The position numbers and the translations under genes are program-made. From Misgurnus anguillicaudatus (taxonomy: Eukaryota; Chordata; Actinopteri; Cypriniformes; Cobitidae), in the NCBI RefSeq assembly GCF_027580225.2, contig NC_073361.2, positions 26,626,001 to 26,690,000 on the forward strand: a stretch of DNA of 64,000 nucleotides, in the 5' to 3' direction. Shown in pieces: positions 33,391-45,370 of the stretch (position 1 is its first letter; each line of letters begins with the position of its first letter). Under the pieces are notes generated by a model. It ran no database searches. It was given only the letters and a program-made list of their open reading frames with translations, and was not told where the DNA came from.

Positions 33391-33857
33391 CATATATTAA
33401 ATTATTAGATTGAAGAATCACCCATTTATTGAATTTTTATGTATTTGTGGTATTTTATTCAGTGTAGTAGAGATGTGTTAGTCCACATGCAAATATAATT
33501 GTCATAATGAAACATGCGGTTTTCATTCAACACCTTTCATGCATCAGGTTTGTATCTTGTAATAGTAGGATATCATTGCATAGGCTACAGCTTTGTGACA
33601 TGCACACAAGCTCCATCTGTTCAATTTATTCCCTGACCATGGCTTTTTGTCGGCCCCTGACAGTGTGATGCAAGACAACCTTGCTGAAGGCTTCATTACT
33701 GCTATAGTCCTGCCAGATCTGCTCAGGCTTCCACACCGCTGTTTACAAGTGTTAATACACCACAGTCTGAGAGCACAGAATGACCGGTACATGAGCAAAC
33801 AAGAACCCTTCCCCCCCAAAAAAAAACCCGTCACTGGGGCATTACCCCTTAAAACAT

Positions 33858-33955
33858 ACTAATATGTACAGATATGTATACATTTGGTATACATCTGAGG
33901 TACAAATATGAACTCTTTAGGTGCAAATGTGTACTTTTTGAAAGGGTACCACCCC
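33858..33955. repeat. Short repeat fragment, family W
   Basis: GTATACAT, GAACTCTTTAG and GGGTACCACCCCAG blocks face a related, inverted fragment at 36862-36970. Ends are not resolved. Confidence 0.45.
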
Positions 33956-34693
33956 AGTAATATAGCTAGGGACCTTTCCATATTTTCTGATGCATGTTTT
34001 AAAGGCGCTCTAAGCGAATCTGTGTGACGTTACTTTTTGTTGATGTTTAAACTGTTTTCAAACAAACGGAACGTAACTAACTCCTCCCCCTCCCTTCCGT
34101 GCTTTCATGAACGCGCCCAACCCTAACCCCCAAATCCTTCTTGTCGTTTATTGGCTGGAACACTTTGTTATCGTTTCTGATGGTAGGTTTGGCCACTTTG
34201 TTTTTATTGCCGTTTGTGGAGCCTGGGCTGTCTACAGAGATCGCGTTTTTTTTACAGTTTGATCAGCGGACAGGCAGCAAGCAGATTGTGAGGAGATGTT
34301 TGCTGTATGTAACAAAAAATGTTTATGGTCTTAAACGCGTGAATTCGCTTATTAAAGAGCACCTTTAATAATAAAGCAATATTTGGGCAAATACCGTATT
34401 GCTGTTTACTTTTTAAATTAACCTTTATTAATAGTATTCTTTTATTATATAAGGTTTTATTCATAATGTTTTATAGTTTTGTTTTGTCGAAGCCATGATT
34501 CAATTTATATACATGAACTAATTCAGGAATGTAAATGTAATTGGCTTTGCATTAGTAATGCTATTCATTAAAACAATTATGTTCCATATGTGTGATGAGA
34601 AACCATACAATAAAGTTTCAGGATGTTTTATCCGCTTTTTAAGTCTGACATCAAACGTCACTACTTCCAGGTCCAAACGCTCCATCCGATCCC

Positions 34694-34890
34694 TTAAAGG
34701 CAGCGTCCATGATCTCTGAAAGGCAATGTTGATATTTGAAATCACCCAAACAAACACCACTACCCCAGTAGAGTCTGGACCTTCATTTGATAGACCCGCC
34801 CCACACATAGGCAACCCAGGCAGCGATGTCGGTTAGTAGACACGCCCCTTACTGCTGATTAGCTACAAAAATCGTGCACTCCGCCTTTAA
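34694..34890. repeat. MITE family E, copy 2
   Basis: Starts TTAAAGGC and ends GCCTTTAA, sharing its interior with 10727-10966 but about 40 bp shorter through a deletion before the right end. Confidence 0.75.
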
Positions 34891-35189
34891 GCCAGGGGTT
34901 TTCGATCTTTTTTGTCAGCCGAACACCCTTGACCCAAATGATTTACTTGAAGTTCTCAATGAGATTTTAAGTAAATATTTAAATTATATAGCAAATTTTT
35001 ATGTTTAATTGAAAAACCATTTCATTTTATTGTTACATTAAACGTATCTGTCCATTTGGCATAACTTCTCATTTATTGTAGTGTTATGTGGTCACATGAT
35101 AAGCAAATAAAATATAATATTTTGTTAGTACTTAGATTTTTTTAAATGTATTATTTAATTGTAATTTATTATTTTTTCATCATTTCATG

Positions 35190-35394
35190 CACTGAAAAAA
35201 AATGATTAATTGAATTTAATCAATTTATTTAAGATAAGTGGTTGCAATCAATTTATTTAAGCTACATTTAAACAAAAAGGTTAGTAAAGTAAAATAAAAT
35301 ATAAAACTTTTGTTTAAATGTAGCTTAAATAAATTGATTGCAACCACTTACCTTAAAAAAATTTATTAAATTCAATGAATCATTTTTTTCAGTG
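35190..35394. repeat. Palindromic MITE with CACTGAAAAAAA ends
   Basis: CACTGAAAAAAAATGATT on the left and AATCATTTTTTTCAGTG on the right. The arms extend through AAGTGGTTGCAATCAATTTA and its complement. Confidence 0.85.
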
Positions 35395-36278
35395 AGCCCC
35401 CTGCAATTCCCACATGAACCACCAATATTTAAGCAAACAACAAATACTACTAATATACACTCACAGTGTAACACTACAGAAAAATCCCAATCAGAAATGG
35501 TATTCTTTACGTCACAACTTAACGAGAGGATTTGTTAACGTACTTGTTGCCCCCTTGGCTTACTCAGATGTATTAAAAAGACGCAGTTGGTGGTTGAGTC
35601 AATCTGTACGTTTTTTGACTTGCCAATGACTCATTGAAAAGATTTGACTCAGATGAATGATTCATTCACAAATTGTACATTTGTGTTGAACAGCCTAAAC
35701 GTAGTATTTTGAGAAACTGAAAGGCACATCACAGAGGCGGCGTACAGTGTAAATCCCCTGAGAGGACACGCTCGCTGTCTCTGTGTTCTGACTGTCTGTA
35801 TTATACACAGACAGAAAAAAACATCGGTGAAAACTTCCTTAGGCTTGAATTCAGCAATTGTACAGTCAATGTTCTTTTTAAAAGAAACAAAATCATATTT
35901 TATTGTATGGCCTCTGTAAAGAAGGCTTCAGGATACAGATACAAAAAAATAAATGCACACTATTAAACACAGACTGTTGTATGAATCTGCTTATATGAAT
36001 TTTCATTTAAAGGTGTTTACTTTATCACAGAAATCACAGTTTCCTCTAAACATACACAAAACAAACAATGCACATCAGCTTGGCAATGATACGAAATATA
36101 TTACAGTATGAGCTATCTGTATGAAATATGAAATATCTGTTCTAACTGATTTATCTGATTTCTTCAATAGCTGTCGTGTGCGCTTCTGCAAGTTTTCCTG
36201 TGCGGTGCTAAATTTGTGTTTGTTCTGTAGGCAAATTCCTTATTAGACATACAATAACAACACAATCTTATTGCAATA

Positions 36279-36528
36279 CACTTTCAGAAAAAAATGTAAA
36301 AAATGGTGTAAAATTGTAAAAAATAAATTGCTGCCTTAAATTTATTTGTTGAATCAACTCAGATTTACAAGTCATTTCAACTTAATATTATTTATCTTGA
36401 CTAGAAATTAGTTGTTATAACTACAGATTAATTGAAAATATAAAGTTGAAAAAAGTCAACTTCATTTTATAAGGTATAGCAACTCATCTCAAGATAAATA
36501 ACTTAAATAAGATTAAATAAAGATTTTT
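36279..36528. repeat. MITE family V, copy 1
   Basis: Contains TTGAATCAACTCAGATTTAC and TTATTTATCTTGACTAG, with a facing CTCAAGATAAATAA. The same blocks occur around the nested insert at 59983-61391, and this copy shows the uninterrupted form. Confidence 0.7.
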
Positions 36529-36845
36529 GGTAACACTTTACAATAAGGTTTATTAGTTAAAATTAGTTAACTACACATGAACTAATAATGAACTGCACTT
36601 ATACAGCATTTATTAATCTTTGTTAATGTTAATTTCAACAATTACTAATACTTTATTAAAATCTTGTTAACGTTAGTTAATGCACTGTCAACTAACATTA
36701 ACAAACAATTAAAAGCTTAATTTCTATTAACTAACATTAACAAAGATTAGTAAATACTGTAACTAATGTATTGCTCATGATTTGACTCATGTTAGTTAAT
36801 ACATTAACTAATGTTAACTAATGAACCTTATTGTAAAGTGTTACC
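36529..36845. repeat. Complete MITE family M
   Basis: Perfect inverted ends: GGTAACACTTTACAATAAGG on the left and its complement on the right. The interior is rich in TTAACATTAAC-like motifs in both orientations. Confidence 0.9.
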
Positions 36846-36861
36846 TGATTTTTTACAGTGC

Positions 36862-36970
36862 TCTCGGCGGTACCCCTTTTTAAAAGTACATCTTTGTAGA
36901 ACTAAAGAGTTCATATTAGTACTTTAAAGTACATATAAGTATACATATCTGTGTCTATGTGAACATATTA
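36862..36970. repeat. Short repeat fragment, family W, inverted copy
   Basis: GGTACCCC, CTAAAGAGTTCATA and GTATACATAT blocks are inverted relative to 33858-33955. Confidence 0.4.
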
Positions 36971-36976
36971 GGACAT

Positions 36977-37855
36977 TTAAAGGATTAGTCCATTTTCTTA
37001 TAAAAAAAAATCCAGATAATTTACTCACCACCATGTCATCCACAATGTTGATATCTTTCTTTGTTCAGTCGAAAAGAAATTGTGTTTTTTTGAGAAAAAC
37101 ATTCCAGAATTTTTCTCATTTTAATGGACTTTAATGGACCCCAACAATTAATACTTAACTCAACACTTAAACGTTTTAATGCAGTTTAAAATTGCAGCTT
37201 CAAAGGACCCCAAACAATCCCAAACGAGGCACAAGGGTCCCATCCAGCGAAACAATTGTTATTTTTGGCAAGAAAAATAAAAAGTATTCTCTTTTAAACC
37301 ACAACTTTGTCTTCCTCCAGTCCTGTGACGCACCAGCGCGACCTCACGTCAAGAGGTCACGGATGACGTATCGAAACTACGCCCCAGTGTTTACAAGTGT
37401 GTAGAAAGAGGACCGTTCCGGCGTGGTTGTATGTTGAATGATACAAATTAATGTCTTTGTGTCAGTTTATTGTTTAAAATGTTCCGCAAATGTGCGTTTC
37501 ATATATGTAACATGTGACCTTTCCACGTCATTACGCAATTACGTGAGGTCGCACTGGCTCGTCACACAGCCGAAGGAAGAAGAGAAGTTGTGGTTTAAAA
37601 GTGCATATTTTAAATTTTTAGACCATTATGCCTCGTCTGGGATCGTTTAGAGTACTTTGAAACTGCAATTTTAAACTGCATTAAAACTGTTAAGTGTTGG
37701 GGTCCATTAAAGTCCATTAAAATGAAAAAAATCCTGGAATGTTTTCCTCCCAAAACATAATTTTTTCTTGACTGAACAAAGAAAGATATCAACATTGTGG
37801 ATGACATGGTGGTGAGTAAATTATCTGTTTTTTTTTTTTTTTAAGAAAATTTACT
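36977..37855. repeat. MITE family F, copy 2 (long palindrome)
   Basis: TTAAAGGATTAGTCCATTTTC on the left, AATTTACTCACCACCATGTC against GACATGGTGGTGAGTAAATT on the right, and many matched inner blocks. Two small open frames inside are artefacts of the palindrome. Confidence 0.85.
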
Positions 37856-38984
37856 TAAACTTTAAAAAGAGTGTTGCCCTAATCACAGCTTATGATCATT
37901 TTTTGACAATTTTTTCTGATTTTTGTCCACATACTTGTGGCTAATTCATTTAAATTCGCACAGTCTCATTTATATGTTTTAGAATGATCTGTTTTTGACT
38001 GTTTAAAAGCCTGTTGAATGATTTACTTCTTTTAAATATTAAGACTATTTGCTGATATCATTTTGAAAAAAATCCATCTTTTAAAGTGTATCCTGCTTAT
38101 TATAATGCATTCTTTATTGTTTCTGGACTGAGAACTGACTGTGCACTGACCCTAGAACAGCCCGCGAGTGTCTGGCTTCCAGAAAGTTTTATTCTTTATG
38201 GCTAAGAGATTTTCTAACACCACTTCCTGTCTTCCATCAACTTTCCAATCTCTTCTGTCTTCAGTTTAGCGCTGCGTTTTTCTCTCTCACTCTCTCTCTG
38301 TCTTTCTCTCAGGCTTTATATAAACTGCATCTGAGCGGCTGTTGGCTGTTCTCAGTCACATCCAACTTTGCCACAGGTGAGCTGTCAATCAAAGGCCTGA
38401 CTCCGGGCTTCAGGAGGGGCTGTCTAAAAGCGAGCTGACAGCTAATATCAGTCTGCAGCCTCTCTCCGGCTGACACAACTCTCTGGAAATACAGCAACCT
38501 CAAACCACAAACCCTGCATTTCAAGATGATGTCAATTTCCTGCCCACGTTGTCTTATTTTATCATGACAAATTCATTAGACGATACAATATAGCACCAGC
38601 GTGACCGGCGTCTACTGTATCGGTGGCTTGGTTCTGGAAATATTGTTCTCGTTCATTTTAGTCACAGCATTACAAGCTTTGATTTAATTTGACATTAATG
38701 ATATATATATAGAATAAAAAAATAACTGGATTAAAGTCATTGATCGCAAGACATTTTATTGTTATTAACATTTTTATACTGTATGTACAAATACATACAT
38801 TTAAGTGTCGGGGTAATTAATGTTTCATTACGGATTAAACTCTTTAACCTTTTCTGTTTCCATAGTTACTGCAACTTCCAAGTAACTTTCTAGGGATTAT
38901 GGGTGTAGTGTAGTTTTAATGCGATGGCAATTTGTACGGCTAATTCCTATGACCACATTTGTACATTTTTGCATGATTTGCTTT
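37856..38984. other. Intron-like stretch with CT microsatellite
   Basis: A (CT)n run lies at about 38281-38312. No exon-like sequence or repeat ends are recognised. Confidence 0.4.
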
Positions 38985-39726
38985 TTCACCTGTGACGTTT
39001 GGGTGATGAAACATTTTGATAAAAAAAGTAAATGCAAAGTACAAACAACTCTTCATGTACTATTTTGCACACATACAAACCAATTTTGTTGTTTTTTTCC
39101 ACATTTAAAGGAAACATTTTCATTACCGCAACGTGTCCATGACTGGATTTGGGTTCTTTGACATGGAAACATGTATTATTAAAAACTCTAAAAAATAAAA
39201 TGCTTTAGTGCATGTTATACTATAAACATTTACAGTAAAGAAACATGTGATATTTAGTGATCATTGGTAAATGTAAAGACTAAGGAATATAAATGTGTCC
39301 AAGACCAATTTTCTCATCCTCCGCAACAATTTTCAATCATTGTTTAAGCCCTCAAGGAACTAACATTTTAAAAAAAAAATGTTGGAAGGGACATAATTGA
39401 CTGTGACACACAAGATGGCTACCAGTTAAGCAGTTCTTATTTTTTTCTCCAGATAAAAGTTTAAACTTTGTTTGTCATAGTACCTAGACAACTTTTTAGT
39501 TCTCATTACCGAAACATGAGTTTGTACATGCATATATTTAATGTAATATCATGTTGCGGTAATGATCATTTTTAATAATGATAATCTAATAAATGTAATT
39601 AATTATTTAGTTAGTTCAGACCTTAATCTTATATGTGCAACAACAACAACAAAAAAATGGCTTCAAGGTCTTTTTAAAAATCTGATGCTGGACACCTTCT
39701 AAATCTGGATTTCATGAGAATCACTC
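38985..39726. repeat. Dispersed repeat, family X, copy 1
   Basis: Matches 44262-45086 in direct orientation over most of its length, with blocks such as CATTACCGCAACGTGTCCAT, TTATACTATAAACATTTACA and GTTTAAGCCCTCAAGGAACT. No coding potential was seen. Confidence 0.8.
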
Positions 39727-40558
39727 GTTTGGGTTAGGGGTGGTTTTTTATGTATTTAATTGTACGTTTTTGTACGATTTACTTCATACGAGTTCATACT
39801 AATTAACCAATTTGTAAAATACGTACAAATTCTCGTAAGATCATGCTGATTGTTTTCATGTAGCTCTTCATCTTGTATAGTTCTTCATCTTTTTTCTTTA
39901 TAGAGAATCTAGTTAATGAGATTTCACATCTGTACTCCTACTATTGTGCTACTTAAATGACGTCAAAAGAAGCTACAGTTTATTGACGTGAAAATATTTC
40001 AATATACGAAAGTAAATTGCATCTTAAGATGAGTATTTTACATATTTAACCGTGGAAAGAGGATTAACCTTCCCGTCTTCCAATCTAAATACTCGATTGA
40101 AATCATGTTTATTTAAAGAGACATATGAAGTCATTTGTGCGTAGAGCTCTGAGCAGGCCTGCAGAGTTCATAGCACATTAAATATGAAGTGATTCAGCCG
40201 GCCGATGTCCTGTTTGTTTGGCCACATTGAAGATGTACTGTTATAGCCTTGCAATACGGCGGCTCGATGGGCTCTTTCATTAGCCCTCTATAAAATCTGA
40301 CCCACGAGACATCCGCCAATCAGATCGCAGAACACAGCACTCGTGTGCTTTAGGGTTTCATGGTGCTGCAGAAGTTTGATAAGCATCATGCAGGGGGTGA
40401 GGCGGTGAATCATGTCTGCAGAGATGTTTGCATGTATCGCACATTACATATTCGTCAGCGTGACATCAGCATATGAACTGTGTGGTTTTTATCCGAGTAA
40501 TTGTTCATTTCTTCATAAAGGAATCTGGGCTTTTATCTCATTTAGCCAGACCTTTACC
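39727..40558. other. Stretch without recognised genes
   Basis: A small block with facing TTTGTACGATTT-like and ATACGTACAAA-like motifs lies at 39755-39830. From about 40080 to 40550 the sequence is repeat-poor. Confidence 0.35.
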
Positions 40559-41378
40559 CTGCGTTCACACCAGCCGCGGTAGAGGCGGCAAAAACGCGCG
40601 TAGTAGGACGCTTAAACATTTAGAATTTACTCGCTTCATTTGCGTGTGAAAGCTACATGTGAAATTCTAGTCATCGAGACATTCATCTCGGAAATTCGTC
40701 ATGGGAGGGGCTTCTGCGACTCCACTAGCTCCCTGTAATCACGTGACTACTAGAGCAAGCTCCTTATTGGTTACTGCGGCGCGAATATCCGCCAAAGTTC
40801 AGATTTTTCAACTCAACTCAATTCATGCTCCATCTGCGCCGCGCGTTCCGCCCCATTTGCGCGTACTGCGCCGCAGGATGCCTATTCGTGTCTTTGCATT
40901 GACTTAACATGTAAATCTTTTGCGCCTCTCTCGCGTCTGGTGTGAATGCCACATTACCATGGGTTTACACCAGCCGCATTTGAGGAGTCAAAATCGCGTC
41001 TACCACGCCTAGTTTGCCGCTTGAACAGTTTGAGGGTACTCACTTCATTCGCACCTGAAAGTACCGCGGCTGGTGTAAACACAGCATTAAACTGACAGCA
41101 AAAGGTTTATGCTACGTACACACTAAACGCGTAGCATTGCGTTGGTCGCTCTACATTACTCATGGGATTTAACTTTGCGTCATGGAATTTTTCGCTTGAG
41201 TTGAATATTTTCAGCTTGTACGAAGGCACGTTTGTGGCAAATAGCTTGTGTTTTCGCGCCTCCCAATTAGCGTCATTCGCATCGCCCTGCGTGAGGACGT
41301 GTCTGTTCGCATCTTTGCATTGAATTTGTATGTAATCTACTTGCGCAAATGTGTGCGTTTGGTGTGTATGCCCCATTA
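40559..41378. repeat. Cluster of three related TIR elements
   Basis: Three adjacent units (about 40559-40955, 40961-41092 and 41108-41378) each start with a CACACCAGC/ACACACTAAACGC-type end and finish with its inverted form (CTGGTGTGAATG, GCTGGTGTAAACA, TTTGGTGTGTATG). All contain facing GCGC-rich motifs. They are related but not identical. Confidence 0.6.
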
Positions 41379-41703
41379 GACTTTTTAGCTGACATCTGAA
41401 GGAGATGTAAAGCACAGAATCAGTTTGTTTTGCTGAGCATCATATTTATGGGAGTGAAAATGTGTAGTAGATGTCTCTTGAAAACCCTGTAAATTCAGTC
41501 AGTCAGATGGCAACTAAGAAACTTTCACCATGTGTTTCCCAAAAAAATCCAATTTTGTTTGAATTATGTATCGGACGTTAAGTCATGTGCCATGTCTGAA
41601 GCAGAGACTGTACTGCTTTTTATATATTTAAGGTCTTGAGATAAATATTTCTATGTTAAATAAGTTTACTAGCACATTTTGAATTTTTTTGTAAATTAAA
41701 TTA

Positions 41704-42062
41704 CTAGTGCTGGGCAAAGATTAATCGCGACCAATCGCACACAAAACAAAAGTGATCCTTCGCACAATATATGAGTGTGTGCTGTGTGTAATTATTATCC
41801 ATATATTAATACACACACATTCATGTATGTATTAAAGAAACATTTACATGTGTTTATATATTAATTCATATTTGAATATATTCTATATGATACATAATTT
41901 TTTTAAATTGTATATAAATAAAAAAAATCTGAAATGAATATATGTATGTGTGTGTGGTTAAATATACTTAATAATTACACACAGTACACACACATATACC
42001 ATGCAAAAAAAGACCTGTATTCTGTATGCGATCAATCGCGATCAATCCCTGCCCAGCACTAG
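41704..42062. repeat. MITE with CTAGTGCTGGGCA ends
   Basis: A perfect 13-bp inverted repeat, CTAGTGCTGGGCA, bounds 359 bp. The inner ends have facing ATCGCGA motifs. The centre is a TATA/CA-rich near-palindrome. Confidence 0.85.
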
Positions 42063-43870
42063 AAATTACGTTTACATTTCTGCATTGTTAACCAAAGGGA
42101 CTTGCTAGGTACACATTTTACCTTTCTTGGGATCGAACCCACATCCCTTTCCCGCTGCTAATTGAATGCTCTACAGAATGATCTGCAGAAACATGCACAT
42201 TCAAAATAATTACAATTAATTGCATGGATCGACATTTATTAAGAAATTAAATCATTCCAAGATTCCAGTAATATTATTCAGGCTGATGAGTGAATTATTA
42301 AATAAGTATATGTGTATATAAAGAGGCCACTGGCCTACAATCCACGCCAATCCATTTTGCCAAATTGCTCAGTTGGTGGAAAAAAAACATTTATGTTCCT
42401 TTCTTTTCATGACACCTCATTATTATTATTTAACTGTTAAAGTCCCCAGTAATAATAATTTCTTTGTAATAATGTGTATAAAATAACTTATGTGAACTGT
42501 CACAAAATGTATTTGTACTCAGCTGTTGCTTACAAATTTAAGAAAGCAAGTGGGGAGCAAAGTCTTATGTGTGTTTATTTTCGACCAAACAAATACTTCC
42601 AATTAGGAGCGTGTGTATGATAGCTGAAGACACAACACCAGCACATTGGGTGGTGGACGCTACCCGGTACTTTCATTAAAGGACGCACAGCTTGACGACT
42701 CTGCAACTTTAGCGGACCGCTAAGTTATTACACAACAAACAAAAGCGAGTGTGATGTAGGGCATGCTGGGAGTTTAAAGTCTAAAGCTTTGCTTTAATGA
42801 GCTCCATAGAAAGTCTTCCTCTGTTTGAGTCGTGCCCAGGGCCGGGGTCTTACAGTTTCCACATTTCCCAGGACGTCACCTCTCTCCCTGCGGTTTACGT
42901 GGGTGCACCCGAGATCCGCATGCGCTTTTTAATGCTCTGCAGTGTCAGGACGAATCAGGGAAGATAAAACATTGTGGCTTGCGAAGAGACTCTGTGCTGT
43001 CCTAGGTTTAAATTAATGAGCGCTGAACACTCTTGAGATAAATTTAGGTTTTCATATTTAATTATATCCTGCCGCAGAGGTTGACTGTGGATGAAACGCA
43101 CAACTATTGTGCTCCAGGCTTGTTTATGAATTTCTTTACGGCCTTTATTTTTGACTCGTAAGCTGATCGCTTTTCTTAATAGCAATGAGTTAAAAGCAAT
43201 AAGAGTTGGCTCGTATAATAGAAGAGACTTTGGGCTTGAAATGCCACACTGACTGGATGCCTGGTGGAATATGCAGATCGTCATTCGCCTGCGCTTTGAA
43301 CCTGTGTTCTTCTTTCATGTACTGTAGGCACTATCCTTGTACCTGTCTGTCAAACCCATGTCCTGACACCTGCTCGCTGTACCTGTGGAAATAAAAGAAG
43401 TCGAAGATTAACATCTTTTGATCAGCAATCGCACAGAGATCTCTGACGAGGAGTCTGACGCTAAATGAATGTTTTATTTTGTCTGTGTGATGAAGTCAAG
43501 TGAAACATTTAAATGCACCGTCTCACTTGCTGCTACCTTGAACTGCACTCTGTGTAAAAAAGAAATGGCATGAAAACTGCTTTTAATGGACATTTCATCT
43601 TTAATATATAATTTAAAACTGCGTGAAGAGTAGAAATGTTCTGTTCTATCCAAGTTCATTTGTTAAAATGAAAAAGGAGATTTCAGCCAAAATGTTATGA
43701 TTTGGCAAGCACTTTTATTCAAATCAACATTAAACACATGACATTGATGATGTTGTTGGCACTGTTTTACCTCTTAAGATACAGGAACACTGCACTTACT
43801 GTACAGTGTAAAAAAATGTAGAATGTTAAGTTAAACCACTTCAATTTTTCAACTTATCACAGGTCAAAAC
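42063..43870. other. Mostly repeat-poor stretch
   Basis: A tRNA-SINE-like minus-strand scrap (GGGATCGAACCCACATCC) lies near 42131-42150. From about 42540 to 43440 there is no recognised repeat and no exon-like frame. Confidence 0.35.
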
Positions 43871-44212
43871 TTAAAGGGATACTCCACTTTTTTGAAAATA
43901 TTCTAATTTTGCTCTCATTCTGGCGTAATAATCAAGGATTTTTTGCTGCTGTAACAAGGCTGCAGGAGGCACAATGATATTACGCAGCAGCCGAAAATAG
44001 TCCCCTTAGTAACTTTCAATAGCAGGGGACTATTTTCGGGAATTGCGTAATATCATTGCGCCTCCCCCACCAATGTTACGGCCATTCCTAGCCATATCTT
44101 CCTAGAAAATCGCAACTTTTAATTTTCTTTAATTTTGCGTACAAAGTCGGTGTTAGTACACAATGTCACTACAGAAGAGTCAAGTTTTAAATAGGAAAAA
44201 TATCGAAACTTT
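43871..44212. repeat. Palindromic MITE family N, copy 2 (3'-truncated)
   Basis: Starts TTAAAGGGATACTCCACTTT, then has the inverted CAAGGATTTTTTGCTGCTG and ACGGCCATTCCTAGCC regions seen in the other copies. The right terminus is absent. Confidence 0.75.
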
Positions 44213-44261
44213 TTTTTGGGGAAAAATATCAAAACAGTATAGAAGTAGGACTGTGTGTTAA

Positions 44262-45086
44262 ATGGGTGATTCTTGCGAAATTAGACTTATGAGGTGTCAT
44301 GAAACATTTTGATTTAAAAAAGTTAATGCAAAGTAAGAGTATCAAAATAAGAAGCATTACAAACATTTCTTCCTGTACTATTTTGCACATGATTTCAAAT
44401 GACATCATACAAACCAATGTTGTTGTTTTTTCCGCATTTATGGGGAAAAGTTTCATTACCGCAACGTGTCCATTACTGGATTTAACATGGAAATATTTAT
44501 AATTAAAAAATCTAAAAAATAAAAAGCTTCAGTCCATGTTATACTATAAACATTTACAGTAAAGAAACATGGTATTTGGTGATCAATGGTAAATGTAGAG
44601 ACAATAATAAGGAATATAAATGTGTCCAAGAAAAAAATTATCATCCTCCGCAACAATTTTCAATCATTGTTTAAGCCCTCAAGGAACTAACATTTAAAAT
44701 AGTTGGAAGGGACATAATTGACTGTGACACTCAAGATGGCTACCAAGTAAGCAATTCTTATTTTTTCTCTCCAGATAAAAGTTGAAATTTTGCTTGTCAT
44801 AGCACCTAGACAACTTTTTAGTTCTCATTACCGAAACATTAGTTTGTAAATGCATATATTTAATATAATATCATGTTGCGGTAATGATCATTTTTGATAA
44901 TGATAATCTAAAAAATGTAAATAATTATATAGGAAATATGTTTTAAATCCTCTAAAAATAATGGTTGTAGTAAGTTCAGACCTTAATCTTATATGTGCAA
45001 AAAAATGGGCTTTAAGGGCTTTTCAACAATTCTGATGCTGGACACGGATTTCGTGAGAATGGACACTGGATTTCGTTACAATCACC
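44262..45086. repeat. Dispersed repeat, family X, copy 2
   Basis: Direct copy of 38985-39726, extended at the left by GTGATTCTTGCGAAATTAG, which is partly mirrored by GATTTCGTTACAATCAC at the right end. This suggests inverted termini of a DNA element. Confidence 0.8.
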
Positions 45087-45097
45087 CAAATGTATTT

Positions 45098-45370
45098 TTA
45101 AAGGGGACATAGCATGTAAATCTTAAAAAATTGTCTCCCTGGTGCTTCTATCAACCTAGAGAATGTAAAAAAAGAACAACCAAGTAACTTAGTTTAGGTA
45201 AACCATTCTCTGCAAGCATATAAAAAATAGGTAATTGAAATCTGGCAATTTGAACATGTTATAATACATTATCTATATGGTATTTTGAGCTGGAACTTCA
45301 CATACGTACTCTGGGGACATCAAAGGTTTATTTTACATTTTAAGAAAATCTCGTGAAATGTCCCCTTTAA
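45098..45370. repeat. Dispersed repeat, family J, copy 3 (internally deleted)
   Basis: TTAAAGGGGACATAGCATG at the left and GAAATGTCCCCTTTAA at the right, lacking the middle block with GATGTCAGAAGGGG. Confidence 0.8.
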
